Below are positions 18,090 to 25,802 of a DNA stretch of 57,735 nt, in pieces. The stretch is from CAYGHE01 sp964349805 (GTDB lineage: Bacteria > Patescibacteriota > Saccharimonadia > Saccharimonadales > Saccharimonadaceae): contig CAYGHE010000005.1 of assembly GCA_964349805.1 (NCBI GenBank), positions 1 to 57,735 on the forward strand, read 5' to 3'. The notes beneath the pieces were generated by a model. It was not told where the DNA came from. It saw nothing but the letters and a program-made list of their open reading frames with translations, and searched no databases. Every line of letters begins with the position of its first letter. The first letter of the stretch is position 1. The position numbers and the translations under genes were made by a program.

Positions 18090-19209
18090 CAGCTACCGTT
18101 ACTAAAATTACTAAGCCTATAAGAACAGTAAAGCCTATCATTTGAATCATTTCTTCGCGCTCTTTGGTTAATTCCTTTTTTAGAGCTTTGTATATAGCCA
18201 TTATCGTCCATCGCCCGCCGTCCAATGCTGGTATGGGCAATATGTTTATAACAGCTAAAGTCAAGGAGATAATAGCCGTCAAGAATATAAGTTGCGCTAT
18301 CCCGGCTTGTTGCGCGGCAGGGAAAAGCACACCGAGTATCCCGATAGGGCCAGCTACGCTATCACCTACCTCTGCCAGATCCGACGAAGCCCGTTCTCGC
18401 GTTTCGGCATCTGGACTAAGCTGCATGACTGCGCCACCTACCAAATTAGCTAACAATTCCCCAATCCCCTGAAGCGTCACCACCGTAAACTGAGCTGTCG
18501 TAGCTACACCAACCAGTGGCGCGGACCAAGTAGCTTTAATGGACTCTTTCTGTCCCAAGCCAGCACCTAGATAGCCTTCTTGACCATCTTCACGCAGAGT
18601 AACTTGCGTCGCCTGTTCTTCGCCATCTCTCTCGTAAACTATAGCCACACTCTCGCCCTGACGAGAAGCTATCATTTCTACGAATTCATCCACGGCCTCA
18701 ACGTCTTGACCTTCGAAAGTTACAATCCTATCACCAATCTGTAGACCGGATTTTTCGGCTGGAGACTCTTCCCCAACGTTAACCACCTGCACTGGACCGC
18801 TAACCACGTGCGCATCGTTAGTTACGGTAACTTGGTTGGGCAATATCTTAGGCAGCCCTATTACCGCTAGTATTGATAACAGCACGGCAGCAACCAACCA
18901 ATTTATAACCACACCAGCTAGGATGATCTTTGTTTTCTGTAAGAATGTGGCAGATCCATAATCGCTTTTTTGGTTGGCAGCATTATGCTCTCCTTGCAAC
19001 TTTACAAAACCACCCAGGGGCAACCAGTTAAGGCTAAAGACGATGCCGTTTTTTAACTTGCGCTTCCAAGCTCGTGGCGGAAAACCTATGCCGAATTCTT
19101 CAACGACAACTCCATTTCGACGCGCTACAATCGCGTGCCCTAATTCGTGCACCACTATTAAAAACACTAGTATGGCTAACCCTGTGACAATCCCTAAGAA
19201 TAATTCCAT
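18070..19209 (-). CDS. rseP: Site-2 protease RseP, M50 family
   Basis: Intramembrane zinc metalloprotease of 379 residues. The zinc motif VVHELGHAIVA lies at residues 20-30 in the first helix, and the third ligand region NILPIPALDGGRW lies near residue 318. Between them is one PDZ domain (EKSGLQIGDRIVTFEGQDVE). Family members cleave anti-sigma factors or remnant signal peptides. The order uppS-rseP-proS is a common bacterial arrangement (often with dxr and cdsA, which are not present here). The start is seven bases from the uppS end. Confidence 0.95.
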   Translation of the reverse strand: MELFLGIVTGLAILVFLIVVHELGHAIVARRNGVVVEEFGIGFPPRAWKRKLKNGIVFSLNWLPLGGFVKLQGEHNAANQKSDYGSATFLQKTKIILAGVVINWLVAAVLLSILAVIGLPKILPNQVTVTNDAHVVSGPVQVVNVGEESPAEKSGLQIGDRIVTFEGQDVEAVDEFVEMIASRQGESVAIVYERDGEEQATQVTLREDGQEGYLGAGLGQKESIKATWSAPLVGVATTAQFTVVTLQGIGELLANLVGGAVMQLSPDAETRERASSDLAEVGDSVAGPIGILGVLFPAAQQAGIAQLIFLTAIISLTLAVINILPIPALDGGRWTIMAIYKALKKELTKEREEMIQMIGFTVLIGLVILVTVADVGKLF

Positions 19210-19215
19210 CTGTCT

Positions 19216-19911
19216 CTATCCTCCAAAACGCCGCGAACGTTTACTATACTCATCGAGTATAGACGCTACGTCGTCTTTTGTCATCTCGGGCCACTGTTTA
19301 TCTAGAAACAATAACTCGCTGTATGCAGCCCGCCAAAGCATAAAATTACTAAGGCGTTGTTCGCCACTAGTGCGTACAATTATATCTACTGGTGGAGTGC
19401 CTGGTGAATAAAGATTTTGTTCAATAAGGCCAGTTGTCACTTCTTCGGCTGACACTTCTGACTTGATTATCAGCTTAACTGCATCTACTATTTCTGCTTG
19501 GCCACCGTAATTAATGCAAAGCAAAAGGGTGCCTTTAGTAAGATGACCTGTTGCCTGCTCGGCTTTAGCAATAGCATCCTTGACTGGTTGACTTAAACCT
19601 TCCGGCGAACCTATCACCTTGAGCCTGACTTCCCTCTCTATTAACGATGGGGTCTCTTCTTTTACTAACCGCTTAATTAGTTTCATAAGATAGGATACTT
19701 CCTGCTCTGACCTCTTCCAGTTCTCTGTAGAAAATACATAAAACGACAGGTTCTTAACTCCGGCATCCCAGACGGCTTGAGCTACTTCCTTCAAGGCGTT
19801 AAAGCCTGCTAAATGACCTTCGTAGCTTGGCAAACCGTGTTTTTTAGCCCACCGACGATTTCCATCAACTATAAAACCTATGTGTTGAGGCACGTTTTTT
19901 GAGCTGGCCAT
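19216..19911 (-). CDS. uppS: Undecaprenyl (isoprenyl) diphosphate synthase
   Basis: cis-Prenyltransferase that makes the C55 lipid carrier for peptidoglycan and surface glycans. The catalytic motif HIGFIVDGNRRWAKKHG lies at residues 10-26, with D16 as the catalytic aspartate; GHLAGFNAL, FSTENWKRS and the C-terminal DIIVRTSGEQRLSNFMLW motif follow. The 231-residue length is typical. The DGNRRWA spelling is slightly different from the common DGNGRWA. It overlaps the last base of frr. No cdsA or dxr gene adjoins it. Confidence 0.94.
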   Translation of the reverse strand: MASSKNVPQHIGFIVDGNRRWAKKHGLPSYEGHLAGFNALKEVAQAVWDAGVKNLSFYVFSTENWKRSEQEVSYLMKLIKRLVKEETPSLIEREVRLKVIGSPEGLSQPVKDAIAKAEQATGHLTKGTLLLCINYGGQAEIVDAVKLIIKSEVSAEEVTTGLIEQNLYSPGTPPVDIIVRTSGEQRLSNFMLWRAAYSELLFLDKQWPEMTKDDVASILDEYSKRSRRFGG

Positions 19912-20465
19912 TATACCGTTAAAAGATCTTTCTCTTTGGCTTTGAATATAGATTCAATACGCGCATTTGTATCGCTCATTAAGCCATCTACTTCTTTCTC
20001 GACACGACGAACATCATCTTCGGACAGTTCCTTGGCATCTTTTTGACGCTTAATATCCTTGAAAGCGTCTTGGCGAACCATTCGCAAGGTAACTCTTGCT
20101 TCCTCGGCCTTCTCACTTACTTGCTTTACGATTTGCTGTCGGCGTTCTTCTGTCAATGGTGGTATGGGTACACGTACAATACGTCCGTCATCACTGGGAT
20201 TAAAACCTAGTGATTGGTCGCTACGCACGGCGCTGACGATGGCTTGCAGATTACTAGGGTCAAATGGCGTGATACTAAGTAACTGAGAATCTGCGACAGC
20301 CACGTTAGCAACTTGATTAAGTGGCATGATCTGACCATAAGCTTCTACCTGTACACTATCAAGCATAGATGGGTGCGCTCGGCCAGTACGTACCTTTTTT
20401 AATTCGTTCTCAAAATGCACGACGGCTGATTCAAACCGTTCTTTGTAGTTTTTGATATCAAACAT
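19911..20465 (-). CDS. frr: Ribosome recycling factor
   Basis: RRF splits post-termination ribosomes together with EF-G. The 184-residue protein shows the three-helix bundle and the beta domain: RTGRAHPSMLDSVQVEAYG near residue 28, then ITPFDPSNLQAIVSAVRSDQ and the signature GRIVRVPIPPLTEERRQQIV. The C-terminal helix contains KRQKDAKELSEDDVRRVEKE. The start is ATG 20465, 37 bases after the tsf stop codon. It is part of the rpsB-tsf-frr-uppS operon, a conserved bacterial order (pyrH is missing between tsf and frr). Confidence 0.96.
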   Translation of the reverse strand: MFDIKNYKERFESAVVHFENELKKVRTGRAHPSMLDSVQVEAYGQIMPLNQVANVAVADSQLLSITPFDPSNLQAIVSAVRSDQSLGFNPSDDGRIVRVPIPPLTEERRQQIVKQVSEKAEEARVTLRMVRQDAFKDIKRQKDAKELSEDDVRRVEKEVDGLMSDTNARIESIFKAKEKDLLTV

Positions 20466-20502
20466 AACTTAGGCTAGTATACCAAAATTTTTGGTAATTA
20501 TC

Positions 20503-21099
20503 TTATTCGCCAAGACCAAGTTCTAGACGGCTAAAGCGACGAATGATAATGTTTTCGCCAGTTTTAGAGATATTCTCTTTGAGAAAATCTTCTACGGTTT
20601 GTTTCTCGTCCTTGATATAGGCCTGATTTAAAAGCACTTTGTCTGCAAAATGCTTCTTTACTTGGCCTTCTACGATTTTTTTAGCAATATCAGCAGGTTT
20701 GCCGTCAGCAACAACGCTTTCTTCAGCTTCAGAGCGAACACGCGCCAGCTCTTTGGCTGGAATATCAGATTCACTAACGTATTCAGGGGCCATAGACGCG
20801 ATTTGCAAGGCTATCTCGTGGACAAACTCTTTGAAGTTGTCGGTACGTGCTACAAAGTCCGTTTCGCAATTAACTTCAAGTACCACACCGATTCGTCCGC
20901 CGTGAACATAGCCATCAATTAATCCCGCTCGAGCCTCTCTGTCGCCTTTTTTATCAGCTTTGGTCAAACCTTTTTTACGAAGCTCTGACAAAGCCTTGTC
21001 AAAATCACCACCAGCGTCAACCAGGGCAACTTTAGCGTCGGTCAAACCTATACCGCTTAGCTCTTTTAGCTTTTTAATGTCTTCTATTGATACTCTCAT
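20503..21099 (-). CDS. tsf: Elongation factor Ts
   Basis: EF-Ts is the guanine nucleotide exchange factor for EF-Tu. The N-terminal UBA-like domain (EDIKKLKELSGIGLTDAKVA) is followed by the core with the signature EVNCETDFVARTDNFKEF. The 198-residue length matches the short Gram-positive/CPR type rather than the 283-residue E. coli form. It starts two bases after the rpsB stop codon, the standard rpsB-tsf pairing. Confidence 0.96.
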   Translation of the reverse strand: MRVSIEDIKKLKELSGIGLTDAKVALVDAGGDFDKALSELRKKGLTKADKKGDREARAGLIDGYVHGGRIGVVLEVNCETDFVARTDNFKEFVHEIALQIASMAPEYVSESDIPAKELARVRSEAEESVVADGKPADIAKKIVEGQVKKHFADKVLLNQAYIKDEKQTVEDFLKENISKTGENIIIRRFSRLELGLGE

Positions 21100-21101
21100 A
21101 T

Positions 21102-21827
21102 CTATTCTTCCTTTACGCTCTTTGTTTCGGTTACTTTCTTTGCGCTTACACCCTCTTTAATGGCTTCACTTACATATTCTAGTAATTGCTTGATACCTTT
21201 TATGGCATCGTCATTACCTGGAATAGCGTAGTCAATCTCGGAAGGGTCGGTGTTGGTGTCTACGATAGCCACTGTCGGAATGTTTAACACTTTAGCCTCT
21301 TTGATTGCGTTTACGTCTGTTAATATATCAATAACAAACAAGGCGCCGGGCATACCGTCCAGGATCTTTATGCCGCCATATTTTTCATTCAACTCAGCTA
21401 TTTCTTCTGAAAAACGTTGCACTTCCAGTTTAGAGTAGCGCTTTTCAAGGTCGCCCGAGAGCATGCGACTTTCTAAGTCTTTTAGCTTTTTAATTTGCTG
21501 GTTGATAGTATTAGCATTAGTCAGTGTTCCGCCTAACCATCGTTCCGTAACATATGGCTGGCCAAGAGCTTCGGCCGTTTCTTGGACGAGGCCTTTAGCT
21601 TGTTTCTTGGTGCCAACAAACAAGACTTGCTTGCCACCCGCTACCACTTTAGTCAAGAAAGGCAAGGCTACTTCTAGAGCTTCGACAGTCTTGGTTAAAT
21701 CTATAATGTGGCTGTCCTGGCGTTTACTGTGAATGTAAGGCGCCATTTTAGGATGCCAACGACTTGATTTGTGTCCAAAATGAACACCGGCTTCAAGCAA
21801 AGCCTTTATATCGACAGTTACTGCCAT
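21102..21827 (-). CDS. rpsB: 30S ribosomal protein S2
   Basis: S2 is a late-binding 30S protein that helps anchor S1. Signatures are LLEAGVHFGHKSSRWHPKMA at the N-terminus, FVGTKKQAKGLVQETA and LFVIDILTDVNAIKEA. The 241-residue length is normal. The start ATG 21827 has AAAGGAG upstream. It heads the rpsB-tsf-frr-uppS-rseP-CPBP-proS operon and is preceded by a leader of about 75 nt that can fold TAGCGC with GCGCTA, a possible site for S2 autoregulation (inference). Confidence 0.96.
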   Translation of the reverse strand: MAVTVDIKALLEAGVHFGHKSSRWHPKMAPYIHSKRQDSHIIDLTKTVEALEVALPFLTKVVAGGKQVLFVGTKKQAKGLVQETAEALGQPYVTERWLGGTLTNANTINQQIKKLKDLESRMLSGDLEKRYSKLEVQRFSEEIAELNEKYGGIKILDGMPGALFVIDILTDVNAIKEAKVLNIPTVAIVDTNTDPSEIDYAIPGNDDAIKGIKQLLEYVSEAIKEGVSAKKVTETKSVKEE

Positions 21828-21911
21828 GTTATTACTCCTTTTTGCCTCGTCTAGCGCCCTTAATAAGGAGTTATGCGCTAAACTGCGTCATTAAAATTAG
21901 TTACATCTGTA

Positions 21912-21940
21912 ATTATAGCAAACTGTCTCTGTTAAGTCTA
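21912..21940 (-). promoter_or_regulatory. Promoter of the rpsB operon
   Basis: On the minus strand TAGACT (21940-21935) and TATAAT (21917-21912) are 17 bases apart; the -10 is also extended (TGCTATAAT). The predicted leader runs about 75 nt to the rpsB ATG and contains a TAGCGC/GCGCTA hairpin. Confidence 0.7.
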
Positions 21941-21941
21941 G

Positions 21942-22394
21942 CTAATCACCCAACTGTAATTCTACTTCGTAGTCATCGGCAACTAATTGGTCGTGAGAAA
22001 AAACTACTTTTCCCCTATGGCTGACTTCAAATTGATAAACTTTAGATCTCGGTATATTACTGATTGTAAATTTGTACAAACAGTTCCCGATATCATCCAC
22101 AGAACCAGATCCAAGATTACCTACCGCTACAATATTTCCCTCTCCGTTTGAAACAGTAACTTGGGTACTAGAAGATATATCATCATAACCTCCATTACCG
22201 GCACAGTATTCACCTTCATCGCCCGAGAAACTATCCTTTAAGGTAAACGTTCCCTGCACCGCAATAGGTTTAATTGAATTACTGATAAAATTAGACAAAG
22301 CGACAAAAGATAACGTAACCAACGATATAAACAGGATTATCAGGAATCTATTTTTATACCAAGTTCTACTTTCACTGTTTTCCCGCTTGTTCAC
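21942..22394 (-). CDS. Membrane-anchored small extracytoplasmic protein, unknown function
   Basis: About 150 residues: a short basic N-terminus, one membrane helix (FLIILFISLVTLSFVALSNF) and an extracytoplasmic domain with GTFTLKDSF, a Cys in GEYCAGNGGYDDI, a second Cys in DIGNCLYKF and FEVSHRGKVVFSHDQLV. The two cysteines could form a disulfide. The CxGxGGYxDI and VSHRG motifs resemble a small domain that I recall from actinobacterial secreted proteins. GTG 22394 is chosen because an extended -10 (TGTTATAAT) ends exactly six bases upstream, making the message leaderless; longer frames starting at 22433 would begin upstream of this promoter. It lies just upstream of the rpsB promoter on the same strand. 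Confidence 0.68.
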   Translation of the reverse strand: MNKRENSESRTWYKNRFLIILFISLVTLSFVALSNFISNSIKPIAVQGTFTLKDSFSGDEGEYCAGNGGYDDISSSTQVTVSNGEGNIVAVGNLGSGSVDDIGNCLYKFTISNIPRSKVYQFEVSHRGKVVFSHDQLVADDYEVELQLGD

Positions 22395-22400
22395 ACACGA

Positions 22401-22409
22401 ATTATAACA
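22401..22409 (-). promoter_or_regulatory. Extended -10 promoter, leaderless layout
   Basis: TGTTATAAT on the minus strand ends six bases before GTG 22394, so the predicted transcript starts on the first base of the start codon. This fixes the gene start. Confidence 0.6.
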
Positions 22410-22439
22410 TGAATAGTTTGGGGTCTGGGGCATCTGCAG

Positions 22440-22676
22440 AAACCCAGATTTGGCGAGCAGACTTACTCACCTGGCAACGCGAGGACTGTTTGAGCCCTTG
22501 ATTTATCGAGGCGCGAGTTCCGCAGCGTTCCAAGCGAGTAAGGCTGATAGACAAGCTGCAGTTTCGAAGCCGCCCCAGTCGTTTTGCTTCTTTTGCAGGC
22601 TCAAAAGAAGTTGGTTTGGTTCTTTGCCAAGACAAAGAACATTCAATTACCCCTTTGACAAAAGGGTCAAGAACAG
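22440..22676 (+). repeat. Non-coding spacer with a chain of perfect hairpins
   Basis: The spacer between the anchored protein and rpmE2 looks richer in G+C than its surroundings and has no credible ORF. It contains three consecutive inverted repeats: CTTCTTTTG-CAGGCT-CAAAAGAAG, GTTCTTTG-CCAAGA-CAAAGAAC and CCCTTT-GAC-AAAAGGG (the last overlaps the rpmE2 -35 box). None is followed by a long T-run, so simple termination is not obvious. The rest of the stretch shows nothing I recognise. Confidence 0.5.
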
Positions 22677-22683
22677 ATACAAT
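22655..22683 (+). promoter_or_regulatory. Promoter of rpmE2-prfA-prmC
   Basis: TTGACA (22655-22660) and TACAAT (22678-22683) are separated by 17 bases, the best consensus promoter in the window. The -10 ends nine bases before the rpmE2 ATG, giving a 3-nt leader (GAT). Confidence 0.8.
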
Positions 22684-22692
22684 ACTTTAGAT

Positions 22693-23037
22693 ATGAAAAC
22701 TGATATACACCCTACTGATTACCGACCCGTCGTTTTTAGCGACGAATCGGCTGGATTTGCGTTTTTAACACGCTCTACTACACCCACGGATGAAACTGTC
22801 GTATGGAAAGATGGCAACGAATACCCTGTGGTAAAGGTCCACATTTCTTCTGCCTCTCACCCATTCTTTACTGGTGAAGAAAAGATTATTGACACAGAAG
22901 GCCGAGTAGATCGTTATAAAGCTAAGTTTGAAGCGGCCAAAGCTCATCGTGACGCCAAAACCAAGGCTGCAGCAACCAAGGTAAAGTCCGCAAAGCCTAA
23001 AGCTAAACCGAAAAAACAAGAAAAAATCGATTTATAA
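22693..23037 (+). CDS. rpmE2: 50S ribosomal protein L31 type B
   Basis: The first 80 residues match type B L31 (MKTDIHPTDYRPVVFSD, then SHPFFTGEEKIIDTEGRVDR), the zinc-free paralogue without the CxxC motif of type A L31. The last 30 residues form an alanine/lysine-rich basic tail that the usual protein lacks. ATG 22693 is chosen because the promoter ends just before it; the open frame extends further upstream to 22450 but that part overlaps the hairpin spacer and promoter and is not ribosomal protein. The gene leads rpmE2-prfA-prmC, a frequent bacterial order. Confidence 0.92.
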   Translation: MKTDIHPTDYRPVVFSDESAGFAFLTRSTTPTDETVVWKDGNEYPVVKVHISSASHPFFTGEEKIIDTEGRVDRYKAKFEAAKAHRDAKTKAAATKVKSAKPKAKPKKQEKIDL

Positions 23038-23066
23038 CTGACTGATCCAGGTCAAGGATCACTAAA

Positions 23067-24143
23067 ATGAAAAAACAGCTAGAGGCCATTGGTATAGACA
23101 AGCTCCGAGCCGAGTACCAGGAGCTTGAGTCTTTTTTGGCACTCCCAGATGCCTATTCCGATCCAGATTTTTCGGCCAAGAACCGGCGTTTTGGAGAATT
23201 GGGGTCGATTCTAGAACAAGTAGATTCATACCGCCAACTAGAAGGACAATTATCAGAGGCAAAAGTATTAGCTGGTGGTAACGATGAACTAGCCGAAATT
23301 GCTAAACAAGAAGTTATAGATCTCGAGACCCACCTAAAATCAATTGAGGATAATCTGTTAGACACTATCTCTCCCAAGGATCCCAACGATGAAAAAAACG
23401 TTATCGTCGAAATTCGAGCTGGGGCTGGTGGTGACGAAGCTAGTTTGTTCGCGACAGACCTTTATCGAATGTATTTGCGCTACTGTGAAACCCACAAACT
23501 CAAAACCGAACTTATTAGTGAAAGTAGTAATGACACAGGTGGTTACAAAGAAGTAGTTTTTTCTATAAAAGGTTCTTCTGTGTATGGCACACTAAAATTC
23601 GAATCTGGCGTTCACCGCGTGCAGCGCGTACCATCTACCGAATCTCAGGGGCGAATACACACCAGTACCGCTACTGTAGCCGTTTTGCCAGAAGCTGTTG
23701 AATCCGACATCGAAATAAGCCCCAACGACCTAAAAGTGGATGTTTTTCGAGCCGGTGGACATGGCGGCCAATCTGTTAACACAACTGACAGTGCTGTTCG
23801 TATTACTCACCTACCTAGCGGCATAGTCGTTACCAATCAGGACGAAAAATCTCAGATTAAAAACAAAGATAAAGCTATGAGTGTTTTGCGATCGCGCTTG
23901 TTACAGATGAAAATCGACGAAGAACAAACTACGTTATCGGCTGAACGGCGCAGTCTTATTGGGTCTGGTGACCGCTCTGAAAAAATTCGCACTTATAACT
24001 TTCCTCAAGACCGCATCACCGATCACCGAATAGGTTATTCACGCAGCAACATCCCCGCCGCTCTAAACGGCGATATCGACGACTTAATAGAGCGTTTAAG
24101 GAATTATGAACGACAGCTTGTTACCAGCAACGCCGACGATTAA
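23067..24143 (+). CDS. prfA: Peptide chain release factor 1
   Basis: RF1 recognises UAA and UAG and hydrolyses peptidyl-tRNA. Signatures are GAGGDEASLFATDLYRMY near residue 118, the codon-reading loop in HRVQRVPSTESQGRIHTST (PxT-type PST, near residue 190) and the catalytic GGQ in RAGGHGGQSVNTTDSAVR near residue 232. The 358-residue length is standard. The start ATG 23067 has AAGGA upstream. Its 3' end overlaps prmC by 38 bases, coupling the factor with the enzyme that methylates its GGQ glutamine. Confidence 0.97.
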   Translation: MKKQLEAIGIDKLRAEYQELESFLALPDAYSDPDFSAKNRRFGELGSILEQVDSYRQLEGQLSEAKVLAGGNDELAEIAKQEVIDLETHLKSIEDNLLDTISPKDPNDEKNVIVEIRAGAGGDEASLFATDLYRMYLRYCETHKLKTELISESSNDTGGYKEVVFSIKGSSVYGTLKFESGVHRVQRVPSTESQGRIHTSTATVAVLPEAVESDIEISPNDLKVDVFRAGGHGGQSVNTTDSAVRITHLPSGIVVTNQDEKSQIKNKDKAMSVLRSRLLQMKIDEEQTTLSAERRSLIGSGDRSEKIRTYNFPQDRITDHRIGYSRSNIPAALNGDIDDLIERLRNYERQLVTSNADD

Positions 24144-24963
24144 AGACTGGCTTGACGATGCTATACACCGACTAAAAGAAAACGGTACCGAACAACCGCG
24201 TCTAGACGCCGAAATCATACTAGCTCACACCCTAAAGCAACCAAGAACTTATCTTCACGCCCATCCCGACCAGATAATAGAGAGTCGATACCGCGAAACA
24301 GCTGACGCCCGGCTTGATCTTCGTCTTGATAAAGTGCCCGTAGCCTACATTATTGGCTACAAAGAATTCTATCGGCGCAAATTCAAGGTAACTCCAGCTA
24401 CTCTTATTCCCCGCCCCGAATCAGAGTCGCTAATCGACTTACTAGACCGAACTCTTATGAAAAAACCTTTCTCTAACAAAAATAATATAAAGTTGGTTGA
24501 CGTCGGAACTGGTAGCGGATGCTTGGGGATCACCGCAAAACTATTGTTTGGTGATAAATTAGATGTTACGTTAACAGATTCTAGCGCGGCGGCGTTAAAA
24601 GTGGCCACTGCTAATGCCGAACAACACAAAGTTAGGGTCGATATCTTGCAGAGTGATCTTTTGGACGAATATCCCCTAGAGCCCGACATAATCCTAGCTA
24701 ATTTGCCCTACGTTGATAAATCATGGCCACGGTCTTTAGAAACAAAACATGAACCCTCAAGCGCTTTATTCGCGGTTGATGATGGAATGTCTATAATTAA
24801 ACGGTTAATCGTTCAATCGGCGCCCCTGCTGGGTGTTGGGGGTTGTCTGATAATAGAATCCGACCCCGAGCAACACGTTGAGCTGATTGAGCACGCTGAA
24901 CGCAATTATTTGAAAAATACTGATATACAAGATTACGGTTTGGTCTTTAGAAAATCTAAATAA
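24106..24963 (+). CDS. prmC: Release factor glutamine methyltransferase
   Basis: PrmC (HemK) methylates the GGQ glutamine of RF1 and RF2 using S-adenosylmethionine. The N-terminal five-helix domain (WLDDAIHRLKENGTEQPRLD) is followed by the Rossmann methyltransferase with VDVGTGSGCLGITAK near residue 130. The substrate motif reads NLPYV (in ILANLPYVDKSWP) where NPPY is usual. The 285-residue length is normal. The ATG lies inside the prfA 3' end with AAGGA seven bases before it. It is the last gene of rpmE2-prfA-prmC. Confidence 0.93.
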   Translation: MNDSLLPATPTIKDWLDDAIHRLKENGTEQPRLDAEIILAHTLKQPRTYLHAHPDQIIESRYRETADARLDLRLDKVPVAYIIGYKEFYRRKFKVTPATLIPRPESESLIDLLDRTLMKKPFSNKNNIKLVDVGTGSGCLGITAKLLFGDKLDVTLTDSSAAALKVATANAEQHKVRVDILQSDLLDEYPLEPDIILANLPYVDKSWPRSLETKHEPSSALFAVDDGMSIIKRLIVQSAPLLGVGGCLIIESDPEQHVELIEHAERNYLKNTDIQDYGLVFRKSK

Positions 24964-24968
24964 TTACA

Positions 24969-25769
24969 CTAAAACGCCAGGGTGTTTATGTTGTTAAACA
25001 CCAAAACTAACAAACTAATCACACCTATGGTGAATGCTAATGGCAGTATTATGTCACCCATTCTAATTCTTTGATTGGTTACGTAGGATTTATAGGCTTG
25101 ATAGACTAAAAAGCCTAAACTTAACACTATGATTGATACTTGCGGTATCATAACGCCTGAGATAACTGGTAAATTGTAGGCAATGGTCCAATGATGAGCT
25201 AGCCACCCGATTTCAGCCAAAACCAAGCCCCAGACTAGACTCAATAAAGCGGTGTGATGTTCTTCGTGACTGCTTAATATATGCCTAGCGGTAGCATAAC
25301 CTATTAGCCACATGAATATGACGGGGACCGTCACTATCCAGTCATAAGACAGCATAAACAAAGCGGTAACCCCAGCAAAAAGCGCCACGCCAGCTTGAAC
25401 CGCAATATAGACCCGTTTCGATTTGGGTTTCAAGAACAACAACCAGGCAATATAGAGTAACACCAGGGCTATTTGCGCTAAGAAAATTTGCGCATCTGAT
25501 CCGCCACCAGTATGCATAACATGCAGCATTACTACAAAACTAATACTGACGATAAAATCAACTAGGTTAGCTTGGGCGTTAGCCAACCAATACCGGGGGC
25601 GTACGGCTAAAACGCGCCATTTACTGACTACAACTATCAAAAATGCTAGCGGCAACGAACCGGTCGCTCTAACTACCCACAAAATCGCAATAGCCAAGCC
25701 GATGTTCATCACTACGTATAGTAAGTGGCTCAAGAACGAACGTTTGCGGACTGTTTTAAGAAACTCCAT
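24969..25769 (-). CDS. Polytopic membrane protein, unknown function
   Basis: 266 residues with about eight hydrophobic helices, including SHLLYVVMNIGLAIAILWVV, IVSISFVVMLHVMHTG, FLAQIALVLLYIAWLLFL, VIFMWLIGYATARHIL and LAFTIGVISLLVLVF. A cytoplasmic LSSHEEHHT stretch and histidines within helices (WLAHHW) are visible, but no family motif is recognised. ATG 25769 follows an extended -10 with a 3-nt leader. It is convergent with prmC and upstream of no other gene on its strand, so it is probably monocistronic. Confidence 0.75.
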   Translation of the reverse strand: MEFLKTVRKRSFLSHLLYVVMNIGLAIAILWVVRATGSLPLAFLIVVVSKWRVLAVRPRYWLANAQANLVDFIVSISFVVMLHVMHTGGGSDAQIFLAQIALVLLYIAWLLFLKPKSKRVYIAVQAGVALFAGVTALFMLSYDWIVTVPVIFMWLIGYATARHILSSHEEHHTALLSLVWGLVLAEIGWLAHHWTIAYNLPVISGVMIPQVSIIVLSLGFLVYQAYKSYVTNQRIRMGDIILPLAFTIGVISLLVLVFNNINTLAF

Positions 25770-25778
25770 ATCTATACG

Positions 25779-25787
25779 ATTATAGCA
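25779..25787 (-). promoter_or_regulatory. Extended -10 promoter of the membrane protein gene
   Basis: TGCTATAAT on the minus strand ends nine bases before ATG 25769, predicting a 3-nt leader (GAT), the same as rpmE2. Confidence 0.6.
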
Positions 25788-25802
25788 CGTGTTACCTCTG
25801 AT

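Noticed and set aside
22402..22635. Minus-strand open frame of 77 codons in the spacer
   Set aside because: Low-complexity, basic and without Shine-Dalgarno or homologous motifs; it overlaps the hairpins and another gene start.
22450..22692. Long upstream extension of the rpmE2 open frame
   Set aside because: It covers a hairpin-rich spacer and the promoter, and its translation has no L31 or other protein character. The ATG at 22693 follows a consensus promoter.
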